From assembly GCA_025062105.1 (NCBI GenBank), contig JANXAQ010000061.1, forward strand, positions 1-64,000: 64,000 nt of DNA, given 5' to 3'. The notes below the pieces were generated by a model. That model saw nothing but the letters and a program-made list of their open reading frames with translations, searched no databases and was not told the origin of the DNA. The translations under genes and the position numbers were made by a program. Source of the DNA: Thermoguttaceae bacterium. Its GTDB lineage: Bacteria; Planctomycetota; Planctomycetia; Pirellulales; Thermoguttaceae. Positions 17,000 to 28,300 of the stretch are shown one piece after another (position 1 is the first letter of the stretch; each line of letters opens with the position of its first letter).

Positions 17000-18238
17000 A
17001 TAAGTTCAAAACAGGTCTGCAGGTTCCATGAAGCCGTTTCAATCCCTTGGGTAGGAGGAATCTTTCTCGAAAATCCGGTGTCTTAATACTAGTAGCTATG
17101 CATGTGTTGCCTGGTAGTAGGAAGTTTGGATACGGGAGCGTAGGGGGCAAGCAGGGGGACTTTTGGCCGCTTTAGCCGGCTTGCTTCGGAAAACGGCCTC
17201 GTCTGCTCCTGAGCACAGATAGTTTCACTACCGGGCGGAGATGTGACAAAAATGTTACAAAAACGGAATCTTTCAGCCGAGACTCCTCCTGCCTGCTCAT
17301 GGAAAGAGGCTGGTGGAGCCGAGAGACTGCTCCCGGAAACAGCCACCTAGGATCGACATATTGCTCATCCCCTCAAAGGCAGGAAGCCCAGACTGCGGAA
17401 GGGCCAGTTCTTGCCGGACGACCGCAGTGCCTACCACCAAAGCAGCACCTCTCCGGGTCATGGTTCGGACAAGACGTGTACAATACTGACATGCCTCCTT
17501 ACTCTGAGAGACTGTGCTGACATTGAGATGTTGAGGTTTTTCCAGAGATTTTGGGACGGGGCTGAGTTTTTTGTGCTCCGTTTAGGTGGGAGGGGTAAGA
17601 TAGCTTAGGCCCAATTTCCATCCAATGGCCTTTCCCTGACATCTCCAGGGACAAGAAGCACCGGATTCCCCATCCAGACCCTATGCCTCTCTGGGAGGAG
17701 TTTAGGTCTGCATATCCGGAAGGAAAATAAGTAGATTCTGGTTGAATCTGGATTTGGAGGGAGTAGGGCTTGATTAGCCTATTTGCCCAATTGGCCCACC
17801 GAATTTCAGCTGTCCCCCAGGTTTTGGACCGAGCGGCATTTCCTGCGGCGCTTCTGTATAATAAAGCTTTTTAGTCATTGTGGGACATTCAGAAAGAAAA
17901 ACTGCGTTTCTCATGGAAATGCCATTTTAGCACAGCTTCTGACCATCTGCGCCGTTTGGCGAGAGAGCAGAAAATAAGATCATGATGGAACTCCTCAGAG
18001 GTTAGAACCATGTTGACGCTTCATAAAGAGGAAGCCAATTTCATTGTGTTAGAAGACCAAGCCCACTGCGTTGGGCGGAAACTGTTGCCGAACATCAACC
18101 TCGTTAGAGTCTAGGGACGTATTGAAGTGGGAAGCACTAATTAACCTGGACTTGGGGATAAAAAGAGCGAAAAATAGGATAACTAGGGGAGTCGAAGGTT
18201 TCGTTAGTAGTCATGGAAACGTCACGAACTGGGTAGCT
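17000..18238. other. Gap upstream of fabF
   Basis: 1.2 kb without a gene I can support. Much of 17100-17640 is GC-richer than the repeats and may be decayed coding sequence. A PR-E-like right end (TTTCATTGTGTTAGAAG) is at about 18037-18053. No family A-D element is clear here. Confidence 0.4.
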
Positions 18239-19522
18239 ATGGACCGACGCGTGGTAATTACTGGTATTGGTTGGGTAACTCCATTAGGAGCGGACATTGA
18301 AGGCGTCTGGCAGGCGCTTTTGGAAGGACGATCTGGCGTCGATTATATCAGTCTATTCGACGCCAGCCATTTCCCTACTAAAATCGCTGCCGAAGTGCGT
18401 CATTGGTCGGTGGCCGATGTGGGAGAAGATCCCGAGGATTGGAAGCATCAAGGCCGACATACTCATTTTGCCGTCGGGGCTGCCAAAAAGGCGGTAGCCG
18501 ATTCTGGCATCTTCGACACCCGGCTGGACCCGACCCGATTTGGCGTCTATTTAGGCAGCGGGGAAGGCCAACAGGATTTTCATCGATTTAGCCAGATGAT
18601 GGTTGCCGCTCTAGAAGGAGGCCAATTTGATCTGGCTCGCTTTATGCGCAAAGGGCTGGAGGTGCTCCATCCGATCTCGGAGTTGGAGCAGGAGCCGAAC
18701 ATGCCTGCCGCCCATTTGGCCAGCTTGTTTGGTGCGGAAGGTCCGAATCTGAATTGTCTGACGGCTTGTGCAGCCAGTAGTCAGGCCATCGGGGAAGCCG
18801 CCGAAATCATCCGCCGCGACGAAGCCGACCTGATGTTGGCCGGGGGGACCCATTCGATGATCCACCCCTTTGGTCTGACCGGTTTTAATCTCCTGACCGC
18901 CCTGAGCACTCAGAATGAGCAGCCCACGAAGGCCTCCCGACCGTTCGACCGGCGCAGGGATGGATTTGTTCTGGGAGAAGGAGCTGCCATAGTGGTGCTG
19001 GAGGAGCTAGAACGGGCCAAACGCCGAGGGGCCAAAATTTACGGGGAACTAGTCGGATATGGTTCAACGGCGGATGCGTTTCGGATAACAGATGTTCATC
19101 CTGAAGGCCGTGGGGCTATCAGTTGCATGCGCATGGCCTTGCAGGACGCCCGCCTGGCCCCAGACCAGATTGACTACATCAACGCCCATGGCACCAGCAC
19201 CGCCATCAATGACCGAGTAGAAACCCTGGCGATTAAACAAGTTTTCGGCCAGCAGGCCTACCGAATCCCCGTCTCCAGCACAAAAAGCATGATGGGCCAC
19301 TTAATTGCTGCAGCTGGCGCTACGGAACTGATTATTTGTTTGCTCGCTCTTCGGGACCAAATCCTTCCGCCGACAATCAACTATGAAGAGCCGGACCCAG
19401 ACTGTGACCTAGACTATGTGCCCAATCAGGCCCGGCCGGCCCGTTGCCGGCGGGCTATGTCCAACAGCTTTGGTTTCGGAGGACAAAATATCACACTAAT
19501 CGTAGAGCGGTTCACCGGCTAA
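18239..19522 (+). CDS. fabF: 3-oxoacyl-ACP synthase, FabF type
   Basis: 427 residues from MDRRVVITGIGWVTPLG at 18239; an upstream in-frame start would add 56 unrelated residues. Thiolase-fold condensing enzyme with Cys at about 177 in LTACAASSQAIGEA and His at about 317 (NAHGTST) and 353 (KSMMGHLIAAAGA), the Cys-His-His triad of FabF. It extends acyl-ACP with malonyl-ACP. A long segment at about 125-150 (GLEVLHPISELEQEPNM) differs from E. coli FabF. It is last in the interrupted fab cluster. No strong ribosome binding site is visible before the start. Confidence 0.94.
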   Translation: MDRRVVITGIGWVTPLGADIEGVWQALLEGRSGVDYISLFDASHFPTKIAAEVRHWSVADVGEDPEDWKHQGRHTHFAVGAAKKAVADSGIFDTRLDPTRFGVYLGSGEGQQDFHRFSQMMVAALEGGQFDLARFMRKGLEVLHPISELEQEPNMPAAHLASLFGAEGPNLNCLTACAASSQAIGEAAEIIRRDEADLMLAGGTHSMIHPFGLTGFNLLTALSTQNEQPTKASRPFDRRRDGFVLGEGAAIVVLEELERAKRRGAKIYGELVGYGSTADAFRITDVHPEGRGAISCMRMALQDARLAPDQIDYINAHGTSTAINDRVETLAIKQVFGQQAYRIPVSSTKSMMGHLIAAAGATELIICLLALRDQILPPTINYEEPDPDCDLDYVPNQARPARCRRAMSNSFGFGGQNITLIVERFTG

Positions 19523-19644
19523 CCCGGCGGCCGCCACTGCCCATCCGGTAAAACAACCTACATCGAAGAACTCCCCTCCGATTTGCCCCGCTTATTTTCA
19601 TCTGACAACAATTCACCCAAAAGCAGCAATAGCCCCCCTCTAAA

Positions 19645-19745
19645 CTCGAGTTTTGTCGTTCTTATGCCTTTGTTTATCTCAAGGGGTTAGGGTTTGGGTA
19701 TTTTCGTTCATCAAATTTGTTAACGCCAATATTGTCAGTATGAAC
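19645..19745. repeat. Partial PR-A-like element
   Basis: CTCGAGTTTTGTCG at the left and an interior like that of the variant at 60717 (GGGGTTAGGGTTTGGG, GTTAACGCCAATATTGTCA). The right end is missing where the next PR-A begins. Confidence 0.5.
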
Positions 19746-19752
19746 CTCTACT

Positions 19753-19902
19753 TCTTGACTTTTGCCATTTTAGGCCTTCTGCCGGAAGGGGAAACCTCTA
19801 ACTGCTTGTAACTATTGGACTTAGGAAATTATATGAACAAAAGGAAGTTTCGTCCTAACTACTGGAAACAAAAGCAGTTAGGGAAAATGGCAAAGGTCGA
19901 GC
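19753..19902 (+). mobile_element. PR-A element beside the transposase relic
   Basis: Starts TCTTGACTTTTGCC and ends GGCAAAGGTCGAGC, followed by TAA. The left flank is no longer TAA. Its right end lies 12 bp before the first recognisable codon of the broken transposase, so it may have cut off the transposase N-terminus. Confidence 0.78.
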
Positions 19903-19913
19903 TAAGCAGGCAC

Positions 19914-20367
19914 TATCGTTGACACCACGCTCATCCAAGCTCCAGCGAGCCGAAAGAACCAAGAGGGAAAACCTTTGCTGGAAATGGGTTCCTTGAAAAA
20001 GGGCAATCCATGGTATTATCGAATGAAGGGGCATCCGGGGATGAAGGTATATAACAAAATTGTTCACTGAATAGAGGTTATCCCGGCTAATGTGCACGAT
20101 AGCCAAGGGATGGGACAACTTTTGCACGGGGATGAGAGAGCCGTTTATGGCGACAAGGCCTATGTGGGTCAAGAGCAGTCGATCCCAGCCATAGCGCCGG
20201 AGGCGGAGAGCTTTCTGTTGCATCGAGCTGCTTGGAATCATCTGCTCCAGTGCTGGCAGGAGAAGCTCAATCAGAGATGGAATTCGGTGCGTAGGGGGGT
20301 GGAAGATGTTTTTGGGGTGTTGATCGCGGGGTTTGGTTGGCGGCAGGTTCGGCTAAGCTGGGCATAG
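19914..20367 (+). pseudogene. IS5-family transposase remnant
   Basis: Translation from 19914 reads IVDTTLIQAPASRKNQEGK, then KKGNPWYYRMKGHPGMKV, a TGA at 20068-20070, then PANVHDSQ, AVYGDKAYVGQE and RRGVEDVFGVL...FGW, all in one frame. This is the middle and C-terminal part of the DDE domain of IS5/IS1106-like transposases. The N-terminal third is missing and the TGA stands where a Ser codon is usual (VHS-V). No terminal inverted repeats of the parent element are visible. It is inactive but shows that an IS5-family transposase once lived in this genome. Confidence 0.88.
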
Positions 20368-20705
20368 GAAGAAGGCCGGCGTAGGCGGTGATTGCCTGGG
20401 GGCCGCATCTAGCAGCATCGGCCTTGGCTACGGGAGGCTAGCCCTGGAAGCAATCCCAGACAGTCCACTGGTATGAACATTTTCAACAAGTATCGACATC
20501 TTTCCCTTGCATTGCCCCTTGCATTGGCGATTTTTCCCTACATTTGCGTTGGCTTTTGAGTCTCTGGATGCGGATAGTCCGGAACTTTGTTTTAGTGGAG
20601 GCGGCTGCCGATGCTCGCCGAGGGGCCAACTGGAACAAAAGAGGAAAACCACAAAAACCAGACAACCTGTCTGCCTGTCCTTTGCCGTTCTGAAAACGCA
20701 CCCTA

Positions 20706-20817
20706 AGGAAAAAAATAAGATAACGATAAAATTAGTCTAACATTTATTCAGAGGTTGCATAGGCAAATGCAAAATGGTTTCCGAAGCCACATCTTTCCTG
20801 ATTTTCAAATCATCCTT
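20706..20817 (+). repeat. Left part of a PR-F element broken by PR-C
   Basis: GATAAAATTAGTC, GGCAAATGC, GGTTTCCGAAGCCAC and TTTCCTGATTTTCAAATCATCC follow the PR-F interior. The sequence seems to continue after the PR-C with TTTTCTAAATACTGTCATTT at 21008. Confidence 0.55.
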
Positions 20818-21007
20818 GGAATCGCTGCAGAATCCTGAACACGTAGTGAACTTTGTGAACTTTTGATGCTCTAGCCGTTCGGTTGTCCTACCTAGAAAGC
20901 TACTATCTATTGGGTGCTAGCAATGCTGGTGCCCCTATATGTTGTGTTGGAAGGAGGAGAGGCCAAAATGGTATCAAAAGATCCCCTTTGACTGATGCAG
21001 AGGTTCC
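20818..21007 (+). mobile_element. PR-C element inside a PR-F copy
   Basis: Starts GGAATCGCTGCAGAAT and ends GATGCAGAGGTTCC. Core TACTATCTATTGGGTGC and GCTAGCAATGCTGG present. The flanks on each side are both PR-F interior, so this is a nested insertion. The duplication is unclear. Confidence 0.75.
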
Positions 21008-21417
21008 TTTTCTAAATACTGTCATTTCTTAGTAGTTCAAAGTCGGGTTGCCAGAAGAAAATAGTTCTAACCTTTTATTTTTTAAGGAGTTATATCACCT
21101 TCTCTTTATCCCTCCTTAAAGGGGGTGGACCAAAACCTGTTAGCTGTTCCGGCTGGGCTGGCCAGCCTCTGTGAGACGGATGGTCCAGCTGCTGCGATTC
21201 AGGCCCTAGAAGGGGACAGGGAAACTTTGTCCTAACATACTAACATTTTGAATAATCTTAAGTTAGGTTTAACTTCCGTCTTGCCAGGTCTTGGATATAC
21301 TCCGAAAGAGTTATTTTGGGGGCCTTCAGCTCTCGGATTTCTTCTGGGTGCTCTGGGAGGCCGGGGCAAAAACCACTTTTAAAAAAATTGTCTGGAAGGT
21401 TTTGGGCTGGGAGAAAG
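21008..21417. other. Unexplained gap sequence
   Basis: After a short PR-F-like start this has no feature I can name. A stretch at 21135-21215 is GC-rich and might be decayed coding DNA. Confidence 0.35.
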
Positions 21418-21606
21418 ATGCTTTTTCTAACTTCTTGTATCTTAAGGAGTTACAGATAAAGATTCTCCGTTCACTAGACTTTGAACTACTTTTTCTCCAA
21501 AGTAACCGTTGGGTTCTTTTGAAAAGTTTGTTCTCCCCGAATGTGGGGCTTCATTTTTTTCCGATGGGAATGGCAAATCCATCCCCAAAGCTGGGTATAA
21601 CAGCCA
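21418..21606 (+). repeat. Right part of a PR-F element
   Basis: CTCCAAAGTAACCGTTGG, TTTTGAAAAGTTTGTT, GATGGGAATGGCAAATCCAT and terminal GGGTATAACAGCCAAC match the right half of PR-F at 10361. Confidence 0.65.
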
Positions 21607-21696
21607 ACTGTTGGCGTCCCTGGAAGAGGGGAACAACAAGGCCATGGCGGTTGGCTGCAGGAGGTGGGCCTGTTTGAGGAGGCCGCAAGAGGGGAA

Positions 21697-23316
21697 TCAA
21701 CTGATGGTCACCCAATCAAGGCCGGCTTTACGCACCGCATACCCAGCCTCTCGCAAATATTCTCCATACACTAGGATCCAATGGAAACCTCGGATCTCCT
21801 CCAGCAGGCGTTGCCAATTGCCCTGGATGGCCAAATCCAACTGGGTGCGGCAGATGGGGTAGAAGGGGCTGTCCAAAATGCGGGCTTGGAAGCCGAGCCA
21901 ACGGCGCCCTTGAAAATCGGCATTGACTACGGTAACCGGCTGTCCTTTGCGCATTTCCACCTTGGTGGCTGCGCCGAAGTCGGATTCATAGTGGGTCAGC
22001 AGGCGAACTGGCTCCAGATGGCGGCCGTCCATGCGGCGGGGAGCAGTGCAATGGGAGACGGTCAGCACTGCCTGGTGGGGCCAGGAAGGATTGCATAAAA
22101 AGGCAGGCCGGTCGCCGATATAGCGCATCAGCACACCGGCCGGAATGGCCACAAAGTCCGATTCACAAAAAGCCAATAGTCCAGCGTCGTTCAGCAACGT
22201 GAGCGGCAGGCAGGCCGTTGTGCCCGATACCGGCATGATCGTCGTCATGCAAAGATTGATGGCGATGGCGTCGGTTTTGCTCTCTTCCAATAAGTCTAGG
22301 AAAATTTCGTTGAGCACAAAGGCACGGACCACGGATTCTTCCGGAATTTCTAAGCGGACGTCCGGCTGCCGGATATACTGCTGGGCCATGAGTTGGCAGG
22401 TTTGGAGGCGTTTGGGGTCTTTGAATGCGGCTTCGATCCGTTTGCCCAGATCGTCGTAGGAGACGGTAACATAATCGAATTTCCAGTTTTTCGTGGCGAT
22501 CTTGGGGGCTTCGGCGCCGTCGGCACCCCAACCGGCCGGGCCGCCGACACAGACAAACTTTTTGCCTAACGTATTCTTCAGTCCATATAACGCCCGAAGC
22601 CTCCATAAAAGCTCTTCATAATCGTCCACCACCACGTCATGGATGGTCATAGCTGGCTCGGCAAAAAAATCCCGGCGCTTGCGGAGATAATGGACATGGG
22701 CACCTATGTACATATAATAAAGGGGGCCGCTTTTATGGCGAACAAACATAAGATTCCATCGTTCCGGACGAGCTAGGGCCTCAAGCACCGGTACATTCCG
22801 GCGTGCTGCATAAATGAGCATCACATCGAAGTCCCCTTGGCTGGCAGCTTGGGCCTGCTCGACCGTTTCCACACGTACTAACGGCAGCATTTCTAGTCCG
22901 AAATCTGCCTTTTTCGCAAGTTCTGCCAACTCTGCTCGAATATGAGCTTCTTCTTGCTGGATTTCGGCTTCGTCGATAATCGCACCGGTAGTGCGCCAGC
23001 TGGTCTGAGGTTTGCGCTGGTAAGGATGGCAATTAAAGACGGGTTGGACGCGGAGGGGTTTTTTGATCGGCTGAGCCCGAAGCGGCGGGAAAGCCGCTGC
23101 GGCCGCTTGTTCCGCGAAAAGCCCCCGAGCCGCTGCGCCCACTCCAACCGCTCCGAGCACACCTGCCACACCCAGAAACTCCCGGCGGGAAAACTCAGTC
23201 CCGCTGGAACAACTATCCTGCAGACTCCGGCAGCCGCAGCAACCCACTTCCGAAACGGTCTCCAAACTGCTGGTCTCTTGAAACCACCCGTACTCTGGCA
23301 AAATCTTTTCGCCCAT
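21697..23316 (-). CDS. Tat-exported protein, possible sugar-isomerase-like fold
   Basis: 539 residues. SRREFLG at 43-49 followed by a hydrophobic Ala/Gly/Val stretch to about 63 is a clear twin-arginine signal; the 42 residues before it, with Cys26, 27 and 29, are unusual. The mature part has alternating helices and strands with a C-terminal section (CNPSWPHQAVLTVSHCTAPRRMDG) that reminds me of fucose/arabinose-isomerase C-terminal domains known in planctomycete Tat proteins. I cannot confirm catalytic residues. AGGAGA lies about 9 bp before the ATG. It stands alone, convergent with the sequence to its left, between two repeat-rich gaps. Confidence 0.75.
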   Translation of the reverse strand: MGEKILPEYGWFQETSSLETVSEVGCCGCRSLQDSCSSGTEFSRREFLGVAGVLGAVGVGAAARGLFAEQAAAAAFPPLRAQPIKKPLRVQPVFNCHPYQRKPQTSWRTTGAIIDEAEIQQEEAHIRAELAELAKKADFGLEMLPLVRVETVEQAQAASQGDFDVMLIYAARRNVPVLEALARPERWNLMFVRHKSGPLYYMYIGAHVHYLRKRRDFFAEPAMTIHDVVVDDYEELLWRLRALYGLKNTLGKKFVCVGGPAGWGADGAEAPKIATKNWKFDYVTVSYDDLGKRIEAAFKDPKRLQTCQLMAQQYIRQPDVRLEIPEESVVRAFVLNEIFLDLLEESKTDAIAINLCMTTIMPVSGTTACLPLTLLNDAGLLAFCESDFVAIPAGVLMRYIGDRPAFLCNPSWPHQAVLTVSHCTAPRRMDGRHLEPVRLLTHYESDFGAATKVEMRKGQPVTVVNADFQGRRWLGFQARILDSPFYPICRTQLDLAIQGNWQRLLEEIRGFHWILVYGEYLREAGYAVRKAGLDWVTIS

Positions 23317-24254
23317 GTTTGCTTTCTCCTGATGGTCCAGTGCCTACTTTGGGAAACACATAATAGAGCAATATATTATATACTCTGGCAGCAAGACCGC
23401 TCGGGCAACGCCGCTAAAAAACGGGGATACCACATCCAACTGCCGAATCATTCTGCAAGGTACTAGCCCTAGTCAATCGGCAAGAGGTGGACGGACTTTT
23501 TTATGGTCCGTTTAGGAAGCTGAGGAAGCTAGTCTCTAGTTTCGTCCCGGCACCTCTGTCTGGCATCTTGGGGAACAAAAAGTCTGTATTAGAGCCAGGG
23601 AGTATGAGTTTCTGTAGAGGAGTTTAGGTGCTCATCTCAGGGATAAAATGGGTAGGGGCAGTGGAAAGGTGGATTTCCGGCAGGTAGGCTTCTTGTGCCT
23701 ATAAGTGCCTATAAGATTCTGCTTGCCCAATTGAACTACCCAGCCGCCCCCTCCTCCATAAAGGGGACTTTTCCAAGATAATTCCATAACAGTTTCGCGG
23801 AAAGGAGCGGGCCACGTTTTTTCCTGTCTGTGTCCGCTGCTGGAAGGGGGTTTAGACGAGGGGAAGGAGGGAAAAGCCGACATACCTTTTGGCCCCCGCA
23901 GCCGGGGTTGGTAAAGTCAACGCCGGCATCTTCCACGGAACACAGGGGCGGTTCTTCACTTAGTGGTAGTTTCTGGAGAGTTCCTCTTTATGGGGTTAAC
24001 TTGCCTTGGGAGCGGGTTGGCTTTAGCGCCGGCCAGCTAGGCCCTTGCCGATGCCAAGCATCCTAACTTGTTAGAACGCCATTGGAAAGCCATAAGTTAC
24101 AGGAGCCATTTTGGAAAGGTATACAGCCATAGCCTAGAAATTGGAAACGGTCTCCAGGAATGGGCGAGCTGGTTGGGCTGGCTCAATAGCCTCTGCTCGT
24201 GAAGAGTAAATTTTGCAGACAGTACCGTTCAGTTAGCGGAAAAGTTACTATATT
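23317..24254. other. Gap between the Tat protein and the monooxygenase
   Basis: No gene supported. CATAAAGGGGACTTTT at about 23757-23772 recurs at about 54206-54221 (CATAAAGGGGACTTTTGG), hinting at a further low-copy repeat. CTATAAGTGC-type short duplications occur near 23699-23716. Confidence 0.4.
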
Positions 24255-24318
24255 GGTTATAGGCAGAAGGAATCAAAATAGTATAAAAATATCTCCGTCG
24301 AATTCATGTAGAGTTTCC
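24255..24318 (-). repeat. PR-C right-half fragment
   Basis: CAAAATAGTATAAAAATATCTCC, split here as an 18-bp core plus GTCGAATTCATGTAGAG, matches the terminal third of PR-C. The rest is missing. Confidence 0.5.
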
Positions 24319-24321
24319 GGA

Positions 24322-24470
24322 AACTCGAGGTTTGCCACTGTTGCCTCCGCCAAGAGGGGAAAATTCTAACCCCGGTATCTATTAGAGTTAGGAATGGTGG
24401 GGACGATAGGAGGTTTGGTTATAAGATTGGAAGCAAAAGCGAGGCGATTAGGAAAAATGGAAAAGTCAAC
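24322..24470 (+). repeat. Decayed PR-A element
   Basis: CTCGAGGTTTGCC at the left, GAGTTAGGAATGGTGGGGAC in the middle and AAAAATGGAAAAGTCAAC at the right are diverged PR-A features. Confidence 0.55.
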
Positions 24471-24546
24471 AGAAAGGTACTCCTCGGCTGGAGCAATCCA
24501 CTTGAAGTAAGAGGACATTGAACCGCTTAATAGGAGGTCTGTTGCT

Positions 24547-24882
24547 ATGGAGCCGATCGTGGTGTGTGTCTATGTCCATGTAAAATCGGAATATCGGGAA
24601 GCCTTTTTGCAGGCGACTTTGGAAAACGCTCAGTGCACTATTCAGGAACCGGGCAACCTGCGATTTGATGTGCTTCAGCAGGCCGACGATCCGGATCGGT
24701 TTATCCTGTATGAAGTTTGGCGGGATGAGGCGGGCATGAATGCCCACAAGGATACCCCCCACTATGCCAAATGGAGGGATACGGTTGGCCCTTGGATGGC
24801 GGAACCCAGGCGGGGAGTGCGACACATTGGTCGTTTTCCAACCGAACCGGTCGCTTGGTTGGCCCGAAAATCGGCCGAGTGA
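24547..24882 (+). CDS. Antibiotic-biosynthesis-monooxygenase (ABM) domain protein
   Basis: 111 residues, a single ABM/LsrG-like ferredoxin-fold domain. It has the usual pattern: VVCVYVHVKSEYREAFLQ, then EPGNLRFDVLQQADDPDRFILYEVWRD, then a helix containing TPHYAKW. Such proteins are dimers that oxygenate quinone-like substrates or act as isomerases (LsrG); the substrate cannot be read from sequence. A perfect AGGAGG lies 8 bp before the ATG. There is no operon partner; the next gene is 500 bp away. Confidence 0.9.
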   Translation: MEPIVVCVYVHVKSEYREAFLQATLENAQCTIQEPGNLRFDVLQQADDPDRFILYEVWRDEAGMNAHKDTPHYAKWRDTVGPWMAEPRRGVRHIGRFPTEPVAWLARKSAE

Positions 24883-25382
24883 GCTCCTGGAAGACTTTGC
24901 TGCCTTTAAGCAGATGGCCCCATAGGAGAACTCAGGCAGAGTGAAGATACTACCAACAGAGTAATTTTAACTACACTACAGTGGGGAAAAAGAAAAGGCT
25001 CCCGACGGCGGTACCCCCCCTCTGGAACTATATTTTGGACTATTTTCCCACCTATTTTGGGGGCAGTTTGGTTTACCATGTCAGATGTTTGACATTTAAG
25101 TTTACTTCTAGTAAGGTGGAAAATAGATATTTCTAGCTGGGTTGGGTCCATGGAAAATAGCGGGGGATTTCCTTTGCGGGCTTTCTAAGTCGGCAGGGAA
25201 GGCCTTCCAATTAGGTGCTGAGGTAGTTGGGGAAAGGGCCGGGCATTTTCCTATCCTCCCAAGGCGAACTACCCCCCTTTTGGCAGAGGGCTTACCAGTG
25301 CTGTCAGGCCCTCAGAGGGGGGAATCTGTATTGCCTTAAATGAGCGTAGATCGGGGGTTTTTGAGTCAAAGCGAGGTGTTGC
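24883..25382. other. Gap without recognised features
   Basis: 500 bp between the monooxygenase gene and the giant TPR gene. I see no repeat of the named families, no hairpin with a T-tract, and no gene. Confidence 0.45.
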
Positions 25383-28300
25383 ATGACGTCAGATGCTCCT
25401 GAAGTGCCGCCTATGGAAAATCTTCCAGCGGAGCCTCCGGTGGCTTCAGAGCAGTCGGAGGGGGTTTCTTCAGCTGGAGGGGGTAGTGGGGATGGGCAAT
25501 CAGTTTCCATGGCCGGGCAAGAGGCAAGGCCACCGGTGGTTTCTGGGCCGTCGGTGCCGGAGAAGGAGGGACTGCTGAAGACAGTGCTCAAGGTGGCTGC
25601 TGGGTTGGGGCCGAAGCGGTCTCCGGAGGAGATAGCTTTGGAGGAGGCGGAGAAGCGGGCCGAGGCGTTTGCCAAGGAGGCCTTACGTGCGTCGCAGGCG
25701 GCCATAGCGGCCCGGGAGCGTGCTCGGAAGGCGGCTGAAGAGGCGGCCGAAGAGGCGCGGAAGGCGGTGGAAGCAGCTGAGGCGGCGAAGGCAGCATTGA
25801 AAGATGTTCATGCGGCGCGGTTGGCGGTTGCTGCGCGGCGGGCTGCGGATCGGGCTGCTGCGTTGGCGGCCGAAGCTGCAGCGCGGGAGGCGGCTGAGGA
25901 GGCGGCAAGGGAGGCGGCCGCTCGAGCAGCGGAAATAGCAGCCCAGCAGGCGGCAGCCCGCGAAGCGGCCCAACGGGCAGCCGAGCAAGCCGCTTTAGAA
26001 GCGGCCCAACGGGCGGCCCGCCAGCAAGCCGAACTGGCAGCCCAAGAGGCGGCCCTTCGGGCAGCCCAACAGGCCGCTCAGGAAGCCAGCCGACAGGCCG
26101 CTCTGGAAGCCGCACAGCGAGCAGCTCGAGAAGCGGAGCTGGCCCGTCGGGCCGAGGCGGATCGAAAGGCCCGGGCCATTCGGGCGGCCAAAGCCGCCAA
26201 AGCAGCACGAGCCGCCAAAGCAGCACGGTTGGCCCAACGTGCCGCCGAACGCACCGGCCTAGAATACCGACCTGCCAAACGCTTAAACCTGAAAGTGGCT
26301 CTTGGCGTGCCAATTACCGTGGCCGTGCTCGCCGTTGCCGTGGTGGTTGTCCATGCATTCCAAGTCAGTCGCACGGCCGAGCTGATGCTCGCCAAGGCGG
26401 AAGAGGCTGAACAAAAAGGCAACAAAGAAGAGGCCATTCGATTCTATACGCACTATGTCAATTATGTGCCGAAGGATTATGCGGCGTACAGTCGGCTAGC
26501 GTTATTGGTGGCGGATCGGATTCGGCCCACCAGCCATCCTCGCCTGCTACTGGAAGCATTTCATGTTCTGGACCGGGCAGCCCAACAGGATCCAGAAAAC
26601 ATGGAAGTTCTCCGGCGATTGGCGGATATAGCACAGCGGCTTGGACGATGGCAACAGGCGGCCAACCATTGGCAACGGCTCCTGGAACGATTCCCGAAAG
26701 ATTCCGAGGTTGGCCTTCGATTGGGGCAGTGCCAGATCCAGATGGAAAAATATCGGGAGGCATTAGCTACCTTTGAACACGTTATTGCGCGAGATCCGGA
26801 ACATTTGCCTGCCTACGTCGCCTTGGCGGATCTGTTACGGGAAAAGTTGCAAGACCCCGATCGAGCAGATTCCTGGATCAACCAGATGGTGGCTCGCAAT
26901 CCGAAGTCCGTCAAAGCGTTTGTGGAACGGGCTAAATATTTCCATCGGTCTAAGCAACTGAATGCGGCCAGCGAAGACATCCGCAGAGCCTTGGAAATGC
27001 AGCCGCAAAATGTCGAGGTGCTAGTAACGGCTGCTGAGTTTGCCATCGACAACAAGGCCTACGAAGAAGCTAGCGATTATCTGGATCGGGCACAGGCCTT
27101 GCATCCGGAAGACGAATCCGTACAGCGGGCCCGGATGGTGCTGAACCTTTCGTTAGGCAAGACGGCCGAAGTTTTGGAACCGCTAGAGAAACGGATTCGA
27201 GAAGAGCAGTCGGCCGACGCCATGGATTTGCTCACAGTGGCCGACTTGCACCTGAAAAATGGCGATCTGAAAAAGGCCCGCGAAGCCATCAAAAAGATGC
27301 AACAGGCTGGCTTCCGGGAAGAGATCCTGGAGTTTTTTGAAGCTCGTGCTGAAGTGGCCGCGGGCAATTGGCGTAAAGCCACCTTCATGTTAGAGCGGCT
27401 TCGGGCAAAGGTAGCTGGCTGGCCGGAATTCCTTACCCATGTGGATCTGTTGCTAGGGGCCTGCTATGAGCAACTGCGATTGCCGGACCGGCAACTGGTC
27501 ATTTATCGTGGGCTGTTGGACCGGAACCCGAGCCTGCAACCAGCCCAAGCTGGGTATGCCGTGGCATTGTTCCGGTTAGGGAAACTGGACGAGGCGGCAC
27601 GGGAGTTTGCTGCCTTAGAAAAGGCTATGGGCGACGAATTCCTGCAAACTCCCGCTTTGCGAAATGTCCTGTTCCAGTTGATTGTCGCCCGCATCTTGCA
27701 ACAGCCGGAAAAGGCCAGGGATTGGTCGGAGCTGGAAAAATATGTGGAACGGCTTTCCAAAGTCGAAGGTGTGGACGCCGCCCAATTCACTTTGATGCAG
27801 GCGGAGGTGCTATCCAGAAAAGGGGACAATGCCAAGGCCCAACAACTGGTCCAGGCTCAGTTGGAAAAGTTTCCGAAGGATGTGGGCTTGTGGACAGCGG
27901 CGGTCAAACTGGCTGCAATGTTGCAGACGCCGCAGGAGGCCCTTCGCCTGGCCCAGCAGGCCAAAACTGCTTGTGGGGATGATGTAACGCTTCGGCTTAC
28001 CATGGCGGAACTGGCCCTGCAACTTCCGGCTGAGGAAGCAGCGAAACAATTGGAAGCATTGGGCGTTGGGACCGAGGAGTTTTCCGAATTTGAGAAGGTT
28101 CGGCTCTGGCGAGGTCTTGGAGCCTGCTGGTATCGGCTTCGAGACCGCCAGAAGGCCTACCAGTACTGGCAGCAAGTGGCTCAGTCGCCGCTTCGGGATC
28201 CACAGATTTTCTTAGTGCTTTTTGAATTAGCCCGGGAAAGCGAAGATGAATCTCGGATGAAAGAAGCTCTGAAGATGATAAACGAATATTTAGGTAGCCA

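Noticed and set aside
17100-17640. Decayed gene in the fabF upstream gap
   Set aside because: GC content suggests old coding DNA, but I could not find a consistent frame or family.
18071-18238. 56-residue N-terminal extension of FabF
   Set aside because: The normal FabF start (DRRVVITGIG) is at 18239 and the extension has no family similarity.
20092-20367. Intact 91-residue gene
   Set aside because: It is the C-terminal end of the IS5 transposase relic; the same frame continues upstream across a TGA.
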